From Haloplasmatales bacterium 4B (GTDB taxonomy: Bacteria > Bacillota_I > Bacilli_A > Haloplasmatales > Haloplasmataceae), in NCBI GenBank assembly GCA_003586005.1, contig NSKI01000001.1, forward strand, positions 107,074 through 171,073: DNA of 64,000 nt. Direction: 5' to 3'. The notes beneath the pieces are model-generated. The model was not told the origin of the DNA. It did no database searches and was given only the letters and a program-made list of their open reading frames with translations. Made by a program: the position numbers and the translations under genes. Of this stretch, positions 7,705 through 17,454 are shown one piece after another; position 1 is the first letter of the stretch, and the number at the start of each line of letters is the position of its first letter.

Positions 7705-8475
7705 ATGTTTTATGATACACACGCTCATTTAAATGCTGAGGTATTTACCGATAATCTAGAAGATATAATAAAAGAAGCGAATGAAGCTTTGGTAAGTTAT
7801 ATTAATGTTGTGGGTTTTGATCCCAAAACTAATGAACTAGCAAATAAAATAGCGAAAACTCATGAATTTATTTATGCTTCAAGTGGGTTGCACCCTGTTG
7901 ATATTGAAAATATTTCATTAAGTCATTTAAAAGAAGTCGAAGATTATTTGAAGCAGGATGTTACTGTAGCAGTGGGCGAATGTGGGTTAGATTATTATTG
8001 GAATAAAGAAACGAAGGCAAAACAAATCAAGTATTTTAAGAAACAAATCGAGTTATCTAAAAAATATCAAAAACCATTAATTATTCATGTGAGAGATGCA
8101 ATCCAAGATGCTTATGATATTTTATATGAAGCAAGTAAGGATGGATTACTTCAAGGAGTGATGCATTGTTTTAGTGGTAGTAAAGAGATGGCGTTGGAAT
8201 TTTTAGATTTAGGCTTGTATATTTCATTAGGGGGACCTGTTACATTTAAAAATGCTGTAGAACCGATTGAAGTTGCAAAAATTGTCCCGATAGATAAATT
8301 ACTCATTGAAACTGATTGCCCTTATTTAGCACCACATCCATATCGTGGGAAACTTAATAAGCCTGTATATGTTAAAATAGTTGCTGAAGCTATTGCGTCT
8401 ATTAGAGAAATGAATATCGAGGATGTAGCTACGTATACAACAAATAACGCTAAAAAACTTTTTAAATTGAATTAA
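7705..8475 (+). CDS. tatD: TatD-family metal-dependent hydrolase/DNase
   Basis: This 256-residue TIM-barrel amidohydrolase carries the expected metal ligands in order: THAHLN at residue 5, GECGLDYY near 95, HVRDA near 130, MHCFSGS near 155 and ETDCPYLAPHP near 205. TatD proteins act as 3'-5' exonucleases or DNases in repair and nucleic acid turnover. The length is standard (255-260). ATG 7705 has an AAAGGAAGTG site. The htrA-like gene follows after about 70 bases and may be co-transcribed. Confidence 0.93.
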   Translation: MFYDTHAHLNAEVFTDNLEDIIKEANEALVSYINVVGFDPKTNELANKIAKTHEFIYASSGLHPVDIENISLSHLKEVEDYLKQDVTVAVGECGLDYYWNKETKAKQIKYFKKQIELSKKYQKPLIIHVRDAIQDAYDILYEASKDGLLQGVMHCFSGSKEMALEFLDLGLYISLGGPVTFKNAVEPIEVAKIVPIDKLLIETDCPYLAPHPYRGKLNKPVYVKIVAEAIASIREMNIEDVATYTTNNAKKLFKLN

Positions 8476-8544
8476 AAATTAAATTATAAAAAACTCCAAT
8501 TCAAACATACTATTATTGTATAACAAATAAAGGAAGTGTACTTT

Positions 8545-9636
8545 ATGAGTGAAAAAAAACAGGTATTCTTAGTTGGAACAATAATAGGCGGTTTTGTTGC
8601 AGTTTTTTTATTTATTTTTGTTTACATTATTTATAATTATGATGGGAATTCAATTATACCGGTTCAAAAAATCTCATATCAAGTTAATGTGGAAAGCATA
8701 ATTAACCAAGCAATCAAAAAAGCAAGTCCAAATGTTGTTGGTGTTGTTAGGTTTAAAGATAATCGTGAAACAGGAACTGGGTCAGGTGTAATTTATAAAC
8801 TAACAGAAGATAAAGCATATATAGTTACAAATCAACATGTTGTAAGAGATGGGGATAAAATTGAAGTTGCTTTTCAAAATAAAGATCGAATAGAGGCTGA
8901 AGTTGTTGGGAGTGATTTAATAACCGATTTAGCTTTGATTAGGATACCGAAAGGTAATATAATTGAAAACATGAATTTTTCTGATTCTAATAATTTACAA
9001 GTAGGTGAATTTGTATTTGCGATTGGGAATCCATTAGGTTTAAATTTTTATGGAAGTGCCACAATGGGAATAGTTTCTTCGACTGAAAGACTAATTCCAA
9101 TTGATAATGATAAAGACGGTGAGAGCGATTGGTTCGCTAATGTAATTCAAACTGATGCCGCTATTAATCCAGGCAACAGTGGCGGCGCATTAGTAAATGT
9201 CGATGGCAAGCTTATCGGTATAAATTCTATGAAAATTGCAGGATCACAAGTTGAAGGGCTAGGTTTTTCGATACCTTCAAATATCGTCTATCAAGTACTT
9301 TCTGATTTAGAAACATATGGAGAAGTGAAAAGACCCTTTATTGGTATTCAACCTGTTAGTGTTGAAAAGTTAAAGAGTGAAGATAAATTAAGTTTAGGAA
9401 TTGATTATTTAACTAAAGGTATTTATGTTAATGATGTAACGCCTGATTCTTCAGCTTATAAAAGTGGTATTAAAATTAATGATGTCATAACAAAGGTTAA
9501 TAACGAAGAAGTAAAAAATGTCACTGATTTTCGTTATAAGCTTTATCAACACAAGATCGGTGATGAAATCACATTATCGATTATTCGCGAAAATAAAGGA
9601 ATTGAAGTTAAAATTCTATTAAAACCAAAGAATTAA
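8545..9636 (+). CDS. Membrane-anchored HtrA/DegP-type serine protease with PDZ domain
   Basis: I chose ATG 8545 because AGGAAG at 8531 then has normal spacing; the in-frame GTG at 8536 overlaps that site. The protein (363 residues) has one N-terminal membrane anchor (about residues 10-32). A trypsin-like domain follows with His in NQHVV, Asp in ITDLALI and Ser in NPGNSGGALV, then a C-terminal PDZ domain from about residue 265 (SAYKSGIKINDVITKVN). It should degrade or refold damaged proteins at the outer face of the membrane. A second HtrA-like protease, a lipoprotein, lies at 46744. Confidence 0.93.
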   Translation: MSEKKQVFLVGTIIGGFVAVFLFIFVYIIYNYDGNSIIPVQKISYQVNVESIINQAIKKASPNVVGVVRFKDNRETGTGSGVIYKLTEDKAYIVTNQHVVRDGDKIEVAFQNKDRIEAEVVGSDLITDLALIRIPKGNIIENMNFSDSNNLQVGEFVFAIGNPLGLNFYGSATMGIVSSTERLIPIDNDKDGESDWFANVIQTDAAINPGNSGGALVNVDGKLIGINSMKIAGSQVEGLGFSIPSNIVYQVLSDLETYGEVKRPFIGIQPVSVEKLKSEDKLSLGIDYLTKGIYVNDVTPDSSAYKSGIKINDVITKVNNEEVKNVTDFRYKLYQHKIGDEITLSIIRENKGIEVKILLKPKN

Positions 9637-9659
9637 AGAGGCTAAAATAGCCTCTTTAA
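9633..9659. terminator. Bidirectional terminator between htrA and the PBP gene
   Basis: TTAAAGAGGCTA pairs with TAGCCTCTTTAA around a short AAA loop, between two convergent genes, with T/A tracts on both sides. Confidence 0.85.
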
Positions 9660-9664
9660 TTGCT

Positions 9665-11623
9665 TTAGTGATATGTTGGTTCAGTGCCTTGAAGATAATA
9701 CATTTTTTTAGTATAACCTTTCGAGTTTTTATTAGCAATATCGCCTGTAACTGGATTTACAACTACACTTGTAATATAATCAGAAGGTTGATACCAATCT
9801 GTATCTTTATTTATAAAATATTCTTCCATAATTTGCGCCCATAATAGTTTTGAATATCTTTTTTCTTCATAAAGAGATAAAGGTACCTGCTCATCGTAAC
9901 CAGTCCAAACTCCAACAACTAATTCCGGGTTAAAGCCAATCATTGTACTATCATAATCTGTAGATCCACTTTTAGCAGCGTATTGATGTTTTAAACGATG
10001 TGCAATAGATAAACCTGTGACAGATGTGTGATAGCTCATCCTTGTGTCAAAAGTTCCATTTAACATCTGATTCATTATAAAACATATATTGGGATTTAAA
10101 ATTTGTTTTTTTTCAGGTTTATGTTCAAAAATGATATTATCATTTAAATCAGTTATTTTAGTTATATAAACTGGAGCTACTTTTTTTCCTAAATTTGCAA
10201 AGTGAGCATAGGCGTTTGTAAGCTCGCTTAATTTGATTTCTGTAGAACCTAAAGCTAGTGAAGGAACAGGTAACATATTAGCAGTAATACCAAGCCTTCT
10301 TGCTGTTTTTATTAAGGTGTTTTCTCCTAAAAACAAATGTGTTTTTACGGCGTAAATGTTATCTGAAACTGCCATAGCATAGGCCATGGTAATGTCGCGA
10401 TTTGCATATTGATTTGCAAAATTGCTCGGAGAATACTTTTCTGAGCCATTATTTATATAAAATGTTGTTGGTGCACTTTTAAATGTTGTTGTTGGGGTAA
10501 AACCATATTCTAAAGCGGAAAAGTATAATAATGGTTTAATAGCTGACCCGGGATGCCTGTTACCAGCAATTGCTCGATTGAATTGTGATGAACGATAATC
10601 TCTTCCACCAACAACAGCCATTACATAACCTGTAGTTGGGTCCATCGCAAAAACTGCAGTTTCTATTGAAGAATATGGTGAAAAAATATCAGTAATAGAA
10701 TTTTCCACAATTGTATTTAATCTTTGATTAAGAGTTGTGTAGACTTTAATTCCTTTGTAAAATTCATCTATAACTAAATTATGTTTTTCAAGTTCACGTA
10801 TTAAAATATCTTGATAGTAAGGGGCAATGTTATTTTCGCTTTGAGGAAGTTTCCCATAAATAGTTATTCTTTCATTAATTGCCTGATTATATTCATCTTC
10901 TGTAATCTTATTTTGCTTTAATAATTGATCTATAATTAATTCTTTTCTTTCATTGTTTCTTGACTCATCAGCAATTGGTGAATAGTATGTAGGAGCTTTA
11001 GGAATGGCCGCTAAAACTGCAGCTTGAGCAATCGAAATATTACTAATTGATGTATTAAAATAAAACATTGCAGCATCACTTACACCATAAACTCCATGAC
11101 CAAAATAAATTGTATTTAAATAGCCCTCAAGGATTTCGTCTTTCGAATAATGACTTTCAAGTAAAATGGTATAATATGCTTCTTTTAGTTTTCTTTCAAT
11201 TGATTTAACATGGCTCAAGTACAAATTTCTTGCATATTGTTGGGTAATGGTAGATGCTCCGTATTTTTTTTTCATATTAGCAGCGTTATCTATTAGAGAT
11301 TTTACTATTCTTTTGTAATCAAAACCATTATGTTTATAAAAATGTTGATCTTCAATATTTAAAATAGCCTCTAGCATATAGGGAGATATTTTGTTTAAAG
11401 AAACATAAGTTTGGGATTGATTATTATTAAGTTCAAAAAATAAATTGTTGTCATTACTATAAAACTCAATTGTAGCTAAATCACTTATTACTGGTGGCGC
11501 TTGTTTTTTTATATAAAATAAAGATGATGTAATAGATAAAATAAAGAATGCTATTATACTTAATGAAACAATTACTTTTTTATTTTCTATGTTTACTAAA
11601 TTTCTTCTTTTAAAAATTGCCAA
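9665..11623 (-). CDS. Class A penicillin-binding protein (PBP1A type)
   Basis: The 652-residue bifunctional cell-wall synthase has one N-terminal membrane anchor (about 17-38). A GT51 transglycosylase domain follows (about 60-240: EDQHFYKHNGFD, GASTITQQYARNLY, KEAYYTILLE, GYLNTIYFG). The transpeptidase domain spans about 310-620, with the nucleophile in HPGSAIKP, SxN as SDN, and KSGST as the KTG box. The start is TTG 11623 behind GGAAGGTG; no upstream ATG fits. It polymerises and cross-links peptidoglycan, so this organism has a cell wall. Confidence 0.95.
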   Translation of the reverse strand: MAIFKRRNLVNIENKKVIVSLSIIAFFILSITSSLFYIKKQAPPVISDLATIEFYSNDNNLFFELNNNQSQTYVSLNKISPYMLEAILNIEDQHFYKHNGFDYKRIVKSLIDNAANMKKKYGASTITQQYARNLYLSHVKSIERKLKEAYYTILLESHYSKDEILEGYLNTIYFGHGVYGVSDAAMFYFNTSISNISIAQAAVLAAIPKAPTYYSPIADESRNNERKELIIDQLLKQNKITEDEYNQAINERITIYGKLPQSENNIAPYYQDILIRELEKHNLVIDEFYKGIKVYTTLNQRLNTIVENSITDIFSPYSSIETAVFAMDPTTGYVMAVVGGRDYRSSQFNRAIAGNRHPGSAIKPLLYFSALEYGFTPTTTFKSAPTTFYINNGSEKYSPSNFANQYANRDITMAYAMAVSDNIYAVKTHLFLGENTLIKTARRLGITANMLPVPSLALGSTEIKLSELTNAYAHFANLGKKVAPVYITKITDLNDNIIFEHKPEKKQILNPNICFIMNQMLNGTFDTRMSYHTSVTGLSIAHRLKHQYAAKSGSTDYDSTMIGFNPELVVGVWTGYDEQVPLSLYEEKRYSKLLWAQIMEEYFINKDTDWYQPSDYITSVVVNPVTGDIANKNSKGYTKKMYYLQGTEPTYH

Positions 11624-11739
11624 ATTTTCACACCTTCCACGTTTTTTTTCATTTTTAGTGTTTTATCTTTTTGAGAAAATATGATATATTTATATAGTAA
11701 AAAATTGTATATAAGATTTTAAAATTTGGAGGAAATAAA

Positions 11740-12840
11740 ATGCCATTAACAGCTGGAATTGTCGGTTTACCTAATGTTGGTAAATCAACACTCTTTAACG
11801 CGATAACAAAATCAAAAGTAGAAGCTGCTAATTATCCTTTTGCGACTATTAGCCCAAATGTGGGGGTAGTAGAAGTACCGGATATTAGATTATCTGAATT
11901 AGCGAAGCTTGTTAATCCACAAAAAATTGTTCCAACAACATTTGAGTTCACTGATATTGCTGGTCTTGTTCGTGGAGCAAGCAAAGGTGAAGGTCTCGGT
12001 AATAAATTTTTAGCTAATATTAGAGAAGTTGATGCGATATGTCAAGTAGTAAGATGTTTTGAAGATGCTAACATTACTCACGTAGATCAAGATATTAATC
12101 CGATTAGAGATATTGAAACGATAAATTTAGAATTAATTCTTGCTGACTTAGATCAAATTGATAAAAGGTTAGGAAGAATTGAACGTCAAGCTAAAATGAA
12201 AGATAAGGAGTTTTTAGAAGAATATAATGCTTTAATTAAAATTAAAGACGGTTTTGAACAAGGAATTCCCGCTCGTTTAGCTAAATTATCGAAAGATGAA
12301 AAACAATCAGTTAAACATTTACAGTTATTAACACTTAAATCTATGCTTTATGTTGCTAATGTCGGAGAGGGTGATGTTCTTAATTATGACGAAAATACTC
12401 ATTATCAAAATGTTTTGACTCTAGCAGAAAATGAAGGCGCTGAGCTTATCGCATTATGCGCTAAAGTTGAATCGGAATTATCTGAATTAGATGATGAATC
12501 AAGAACGATGTTTTTAGAAGATTTAGGAATTTCTGAAAGTGGATTGGATAAATTAATTAAAGCCTCTTATCATTTATTAGGTTTAGCAACATTCTTTACC
12601 GCAGGACCAAAAGAAGTTAGGGCTTGGACTTATAAAAAAGGCATGAGGGCTCCTGATTGTGCGGGAGTAATTCATACTGATTTTCAAAAAGGATTTATTC
12701 GGGCAGAAACAATGAGCTACGCTGACTTTATTAGTTTAGGTAGTGAACAGGCAGTCAAAGAAGCTGGTAAAATGCGGCTTGAAGGAAAAGAATATTTAGT
12801 TAAAGATGGAGATGTAATGCATTTTCGCTTTAATGTTTAA
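11740..12840 (+). CDS. ychF: Redox-regulated/ribosome-binding GTPase YchF (OLA1 family)
   Basis: The 366-residue Obg-family protein has G1 GLPNVGKST at 9-17, TFEFTDIAGLVRGASKGEGL as switch/G3, a coiled-coil insertion around 130-200, and the C-terminal TGS domain (RAWTYKKGMRAPDCAGVIHT). YchF/OLA1 proteins bind ribosomes and often prefer ATP over GTP. The length is exactly that of the family. ATG 11740 follows TTGGAGG. Confidence 0.97.
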   Translation: MPLTAGIVGLPNVGKSTLFNAITKSKVEAANYPFATISPNVGVVEVPDIRLSELAKLVNPQKIVPTTFEFTDIAGLVRGASKGEGLGNKFLANIREVDAICQVVRCFEDANITHVDQDINPIRDIETINLELILADLDQIDKRLGRIERQAKMKDKEFLEEYNALIKIKDGFEQGIPARLAKLSKDEKQSVKHLQLLTLKSMLYVANVGEGDVLNYDENTHYQNVLTLAENEGAELIALCAKVESELSELDDESRTMFLEDLGISESGLDKLIKASYHLLGLATFFTAGPKEVRAWTYKKGMRAPDCAGVIHTDFQKGFIRAETMSYADFISLGSEQAVKEAGKMRLEGKEYLVKDGDVMHFRFNV

Positions 12841-12849
12841 ATAAATAAA

Positions 12850-12888
12850 AAAGGATTAATCTCAAAATCACTATGAGATTAGTCCTTT
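12850..12888. terminator. Bidirectional terminator
   Basis: AAAGGATTAATCTCA (12850-12864) pairs with TGAGATTAGTCCTTT (12874-12888), between ychF and the convergent aldo/keto reductase gene, with A/T tracts at both ends. Confidence 0.88.
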
Positions 12889-12897
12889 ATTTATCAA

Positions 12898-14013
12898 TTA
12901 TTCGACAAAATAACTTACTACTTCTTTTAATAAAGTAGGTATTTCAAGGTGTTGTGGACATAATTCTATACATTGGCCACATTCAATACAATTTAAGGCT
13001 TTTTGTTCTTCTTTTAAGCCATATTTATAGTCTTCTAGGCTACGCTCTTTATTACTATACATATATGCATCATTATATATTTGAAAGTTTTTTGATATTT
13101 CAACACCCACTGGGCAAGGTAAACAATATTTGCAGCTTGTGCAAGCTATCTTAACACGATTTCTAATCATATCTCGGACCTTATCAACTATTTTAATTTC
13201 TTCATCATTTAGTGGAGTAATGTCGTTAAAAATCTCACAATTTTCCTTTACTTGATCTAATGTAGACATCCCACTAAAAATCATTTTAACATTTGGTAAT
13301 GTATGAACCCATCTAAATGCCCATTTAGCAGCTGAGTCACCCTTATTAACTTTCTGGTACATTTCTGTCATGTCATGAGCTAAGGTGGCTAGCCGTCCAC
13401 CTTTTAATGGCTCCATGACCCAAACAGGAATATTTCTATCTTCAAGAAGTTTGTAACCTTCAATTCCTTGTTGGCTTGTATAATCTATATAATTTATTTG
13501 TAGTAGGACAAAATCCCAAACATAAGCTTTAGCGATTTTTTGGAACGTATCCTTATCATCGTGATAAGAAAAACCAATGTAACGAATTTTGCCTTTTCTT
13601 TTCGCTTCATCAATAAATTTAAATATATCAAATTCAACAATTTTTTCCCATCGTTCTTTTCCTAAAGCATGTAATAAATAAAAATCGAAATATTCAACTT
13701 GTAACTTAGCCAATTGTTCATCAAGTAATCTTTCAAAATCTTCATATTTTTCAACTTCCCATACTGGAAGTTTAGTTGAAAGAGTAAATGATTTTCGGTC
13801 ATGTTTTTTTAAATACTCCCCTAAAAACAATTCACTTTCACCACCGTGATATGGATATGCAGTATCAAAATGGTTAACACCATGTGAATATGCATAATCA
13901 AGCATCTCTGTTGCTAGATTACGATCAATTTTATCATTTTTAGTAGGAAAACGCATGCATCCGAATCCAAGAAAGGAATTATAAACATCACTTTTCATTT
14001 GTACTTTTTTCAT
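12898..14013 (-). CDS. Aldo/keto reductase with C-terminal [4Fe-4S] motifs
   Basis: The 371-residue protein has an AKR barrel (FDTAYPYHGGES with catalytic Asp/Tyr, Lys in TLSTKLP, His in YLLHAL). A C-terminal region carries Cys motifs CTSCKYCLPCP and CIECGQCIELCP, which suggest one or two Fe-S clusters of ferredoxin type. Such proteins are common in anaerobic Firmicutes; the substrate is unknown. I place the start at ATG 14013 behind GGAGGT; the longer frame's TTG lies inside that site. Confidence 0.9.
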   Translation of the reverse strand: MKKVQMKSDVYNSFLGFGCMRFPTKNDKIDRNLATEMLDYAYSHGVNHFDTAYPYHGGESELFLGEYLKKHDRKSFTLSTKLPVWEVEKYEDFERLLDEQLAKLQVEYFDFYLLHALGKERWEKIVEFDIFKFIDEAKRKGKIRYIGFSYHDDKDTFQKIAKAYVWDFVLLQINYIDYTSQQGIEGYKLLEDRNIPVWVMEPLKGGRLATLAHDMTEMYQKVNKGDSAAKWAFRWVHTLPNVKMIFSGMSTLDQVKENCEIFNDITPLNDEEIKIVDKVRDMIRNRVKIACTSCKYCLPCPVGVEISKNFQIYNDAYMYSNKERSLEDYKYGLKEEQKALNCIECGQCIELCPQHLEIPTLLKEVVSYFVE

Positions 14014-14073
14014 ATTGACCTCCAAATTTACTTATAAATATTTTAACATATTTAGAAAAATTCTACCAGACTA

Positions 14074-14469
14074 CTATCTATTCTTTAAAGCTAATCTTAC
14101 TAGGATAAAGTTTAGAGGAATAGCTATTATATAAACTGGGATAGGGGCATATATTTTGGGGATATATGCGTAGATAAATAAATTGAGCAGTCCCAATTGG
14201 GTTAAATAACTTGTCAGATGAGCTAAAGCAAATCTAACACCTTTTAAGGGATTAGGTTTTGTTTTAAATGTAAATAGATTAGAGGCGATAAAGTTAAAGC
14301 AAAAACTTACTCCATATCCAATTGTATAGGCGATATTTTCGTTAATATATTTTTGTAGAAAATAATAGATAACATAACTTATTGCTGTAGCTATAACACC
14401 AACAATAACAAATTTAATAAATTCTTCAAGTTTATATTGTTTAATCAGATTTACAATGAATTTGTTCAT
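14074..14469 (-). CDS. GtrA-like flippase (GtcA type)
   Basis: The 131-residue protein has four predicted membrane helices and the GtrA signature FVIVGVIATAISYVIYYFL near the N-terminus and GYGVSFCFNF in the middle. GtrA/GtcA proteins are thought to move undecaprenyl-phosphate-linked sugars across the membrane. Its ATG overlaps the stop of the upstream YfhO gene by 4 bases, so the two are translationally coupled. With the CsbB-like transferase divergently encoded nearby it completes a surface-polymer glycosylation module. Confidence 0.88.
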   Translation of the reverse strand: MNKFIVNLIKQYKLEEFIKFVIVGVIATAISYVIYYFLQKYINENIAYTIGYGVSFCFNFIASNLFTFKTKPNPLKGVRFALAHLTSYLTQLGLLNLFIYAYIPKIYAPIPVYIIAIPLNFILVRLALKNR

Positions 14470-17318
14470 TTTTTACCTCGATTGTTATATTTATTAAATT
14501 TATAAATGGAAATAAACACTACTAACGAAATTCCGGAAATGATCAACCCTTCATTAAACCACGGGGTTTTATACCTAAGGTTTATGCTTTGTTCACCAGT
14601 TTTGTCAAGAATAAAACTCAATTGTCCATTATACGATGGAAAAGTTTCTACTAATTTATCATCAACAAAAACACTCCAACCTTTTGCGTAGCCAACTTTA
14701 TAGGTCATTATTAAAGGTTTATCATTATTTATTTTTGAATCGATTTTATTTCCATCAATTTTTACATCATAAGTAGAATATTTAATCATTTTATCTGTTT
14801 TGTCTTGGATATCACTTAGTTTTAATCCGTATAAATTTGGGAACTCAGGTTTGCTTCCATCACTAGGATTTAAAACAAGAATACTTTTTATTCCATTATC
14901 AGTCATATAACAAAATTTATTAAAACAACGCGATACATTGTTATTTTCATCAACTGAAAGTAAAATATCTAACCCACTATTAGGTGCTAATAAAACATCA
15001 GTATCATCTTTTGAAAGATTAACATCTATTTTTTTAAAATGACCAAAACTTTTAACTAATTCGTAAATTTCAAGATTTTCTTCACTGACACTATTTTCTT
15101 CATCTTGAGGTTTTATATCAGTTATATCTCTTGTAAGGTAACTAAAACGTTTTGTAAAGTTACTTTTACTTACGATACTTTCTCTAAAATTATTTTCAAG
15201 TAATGTGTCAATTATATCAGTATTGCTTATGTATAATGAATCCATCCACTGGTAATCAAAGTTACTATATATACTTTTCAAAGAATAAAATGAAGTATAA
15301 CCATTCCCAATCGAAAATTGAGGGTCTGATTGATAAATTGTTAAGTTTGAGTTAAACTCATCAATATTTACAATAAATTCTTCAGTAAAATTTGGATTAT
15401 ACATTGAGTTTTTAACTGTTTTTGAATTTGACATAATAAATAAAGTTGGGTCCATATAATAGTAATATAAGAAGGGAACGTCTAGACCCCTGTAATAACG
15501 TTTATGGCTGTTTTTATTATTGTGAAATGTAAAATATGGATTAATTAAAGAGTGAAAAACATCAAAATTATTATACATATCAAAGTCAGCCAAATAAGCC
15601 ATGTCAGCCATGTTCTCAATACTACTTTCATCATCATAAAATAAAAATTCAAATGAAGTATAATATGTAGGTAATTCTACATCTTTCATTAGTTTGTTGA
15701 TTTCTTTTCCATAGACATCTGCGTGTCTAACCCCGGACGTAAAATAAGGCGAAACACAAATAGCAAAGATAAGCCCAATTTGGGCGAAACGTTCTATTAT
15801 TAATATTAATGAAAGTTTAGCGTATTTACCAAATAAAACAACTAGCAAGGTAATAATAATATAGACGATAATCATCGTAAAAGCAACATCATCATCAGTG
15901 TTTAAGAAAATGTTGTTTTTAGATATTCCATAATTACGATTATAATATAAACTGAAGATTAAATAACCAATAGCTAATAATAAATAAAATGTAAATAAGT
16001 TTTTATTAAAAAGTTTATATTCTATGATGAAAGCAAAATTAATAATTAATAATACCCCATAAAAAACTAACCAACGCAAATAAGGGGAAGGTGTCATCGA
16101 AAAAATATAGGCTGTTAGTGGAAATATCATAAAAAATGTCGCTAATAAAGTCACAATTTTTAAAGTAGTGAAAGTTTTATACTGTTTTTCTGTTAGCTTT
16201 TTTTTCACAATAAAGCTTGGGTAAACAATAAAATAAAATAGTGTAAATGAAGCAAGAATACTTGAAAAGATAATAATATGATTTGTGGTTAACCAGTATA
16301 CACTTTCATCATCAAAAAAGAAACCACTATACATATAAAGATTAGGAACTAACATCTTAAAGAGCATTTTAAAGTAAACAACGTTATTAAATTGCAATGA
16401 AGATATTAAATTATCTTTGTTGGTTAAAATGGATAACCAGTCACCATTAGTTGTATTTAACATTCTTGGTTCATTTAGCATAATATTTATTACCGGTAAA
16501 ACAAAGAATGCTGCTAGACCTAGCCCTAATAAGAAAAATAGAATGCACTTAAATAAAAATAACATCATATTGGCATATGTAATAGGATGATAAAAGTTCT
16601 TAAAGGTAAAGTGTTCATGAAGATAGCGAATTAATAAGGCGATTGCCATGAATAATGATAACGCCCATGACCAATAGGAGTTAAATAAAAAAATCTGGAA
16701 TATAGAAAATGAAAAAAAGAGAAAATTCTTTTTTTGAAAAATCAATTCTATCGCAATTAAAATTAAGGGGATATAAAATGTTAATCCTGAATAGGAAGGA
16801 AAGACATTTTGAGCAAAGAATAAATCAGCAGTACCGTATAAAATTGCAACTAAGAGAATATTTTTATTTTTAAATCTATAAAGCTTTAACAAATAAGTAA
16901 ACGCTGCAGTACCAGCAATAACTTTTAAAAGAAAAGATAACCACATTAATTTACTAGATGCCAAAAATGGAAACAAAAAAAATGGAAGCAAGGAAAAATC
17001 AAGTGGTATGTAATAGAAATTAGCAAAATAGTCATAACCAATACTATTTTTAAAATCCCATGTTGAAAAATTTAAATTCATTAAACGGTTACGAAAATCA
17101 AGTACGATTGTGGAAAACTGAAAAACATAATCTAATTGGAAAAAGACAACTTTATTTAGAAATAAAGTGATAAAAGTAAATGGTAAATAGAATAAAAAAA
17201 CATAAAATATGGCTAAAATAATCGTCTTTTTAAAGGTCGAAGTATCTGTTAAAAAATGAATAATATTTTTAACAAGTTCATTTTCAGAGACCTTGTTTCC
17301 TAATTTTTTAAAATTCAT
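14466..17318 (-). CDS. YfhO-family polytopic glycosyltransferase (GT-C type)
   Basis: The 950-residue membrane protein has about 12 N-terminal membrane segments (up to residue ~520), a large extracytoplasmic region with beta-rich sequence (about 530-920) and one last helix at the C-terminus. This is the architecture of B. subtilis YfhO, which transfers a sugar from an undecaprenyl carrier onto lipoteichoic acid. It ends with a typical jelly-roll-like segment (YAKGWSVFVDDK). ATG 17318 has AGGAGG. It lies in one operon with GtrA and opposite the CsbB-like gene. Confidence 0.88.
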   Translation of the reverse strand: MNFKKLGNKVSENELVKNIIHFLTDTSTFKKTIILAIFYVFLFYLPFTFITLFLNKVVFFQLDYVFQFSTIVLDFRNRLMNLNFSTWDFKNSIGYDYFANFYYIPLDFSLLPFFLFPFLASSKLMWLSFLLKVIAGTAAFTYLLKLYRFKNKNILLVAILYGTADLFFAQNVFPSYSGLTFYIPLILIAIELIFQKKNFLFFSFSIFQIFLFNSYWSWALSLFMAIALLIRYLHEHFTFKNFYHPITYANMMLFLFKCILFFLLGLGLAAFFVLPVINIMLNEPRMLNTTNGDWLSILTNKDNLISSLQFNNVVYFKMLFKMLVPNLYMYSGFFFDDESVYWLTTNHIIIFSSILASFTLFYFIVYPSFIVKKKLTEKQYKTFTTLKIVTLLATFFMIFPLTAYIFSMTPSPYLRWLVFYGVLLIINFAFIIEYKLFNKNLFTFYLLLAIGYLIFSLYYNRNYGISKNNIFLNTDDDVAFTMIIVYIIITLLVVLFGKYAKLSLILIIERFAQIGLIFAICVSPYFTSGVRHADVYGKEINKLMKDVELPTYYTSFEFLFYDDESSIENMADMAYLADFDMYNNFDVFHSLINPYFTFHNNKNSHKRYYRGLDVPFLYYYYMDPTLFIMSNSKTVKNSMYNPNFTEEFIVNIDEFNSNLTIYQSDPQFSIGNGYTSFYSLKSIYSNFDYQWMDSLYISNTDIIDTLLENNFRESIVSKSNFTKRFSYLTRDITDIKPQDEENSVSEENLEIYELVKSFGHFKKIDVNLSKDDTDVLLAPNSGLDILLSVDENNNVSRCFNKFCYMTDNGIKSILVLNPSDGSKPEFPNLYGLKLSDIQDKTDKMIKYSTYDVKIDGNKIDSKINNDKPLIMTYKVGYAKGWSVFVDDKLVETFPSYNGQLSFILDKTGEQSINLRYKTPWFNEGLIISGISLVVFISIYKFNKYNNRGKK

Positions 17319-17419
17319 TTAAAACCTCCTAGATATATCTTGATTTATTATAACATTAAAGAAATAACTAGTAAATATTTAAACTTGATAATTTTTATAA
17401 GCTAAGTTTAACCATAATA

Positions 17420-17428
17420 TGGTATAAT
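17420..17428 (+). promoter_or_regulatory. Extended -10 promoter of the csbB-like gene
   Basis: TGGTATAAT at 17420-17428 lies 26 bases upstream of the start codon in the divergent gap to yfhO. I see no good -35 box. Confidence 0.6.
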
Positions 17429-17454
17429 GTGGTAAATAAAGTGTGGTGAAATAA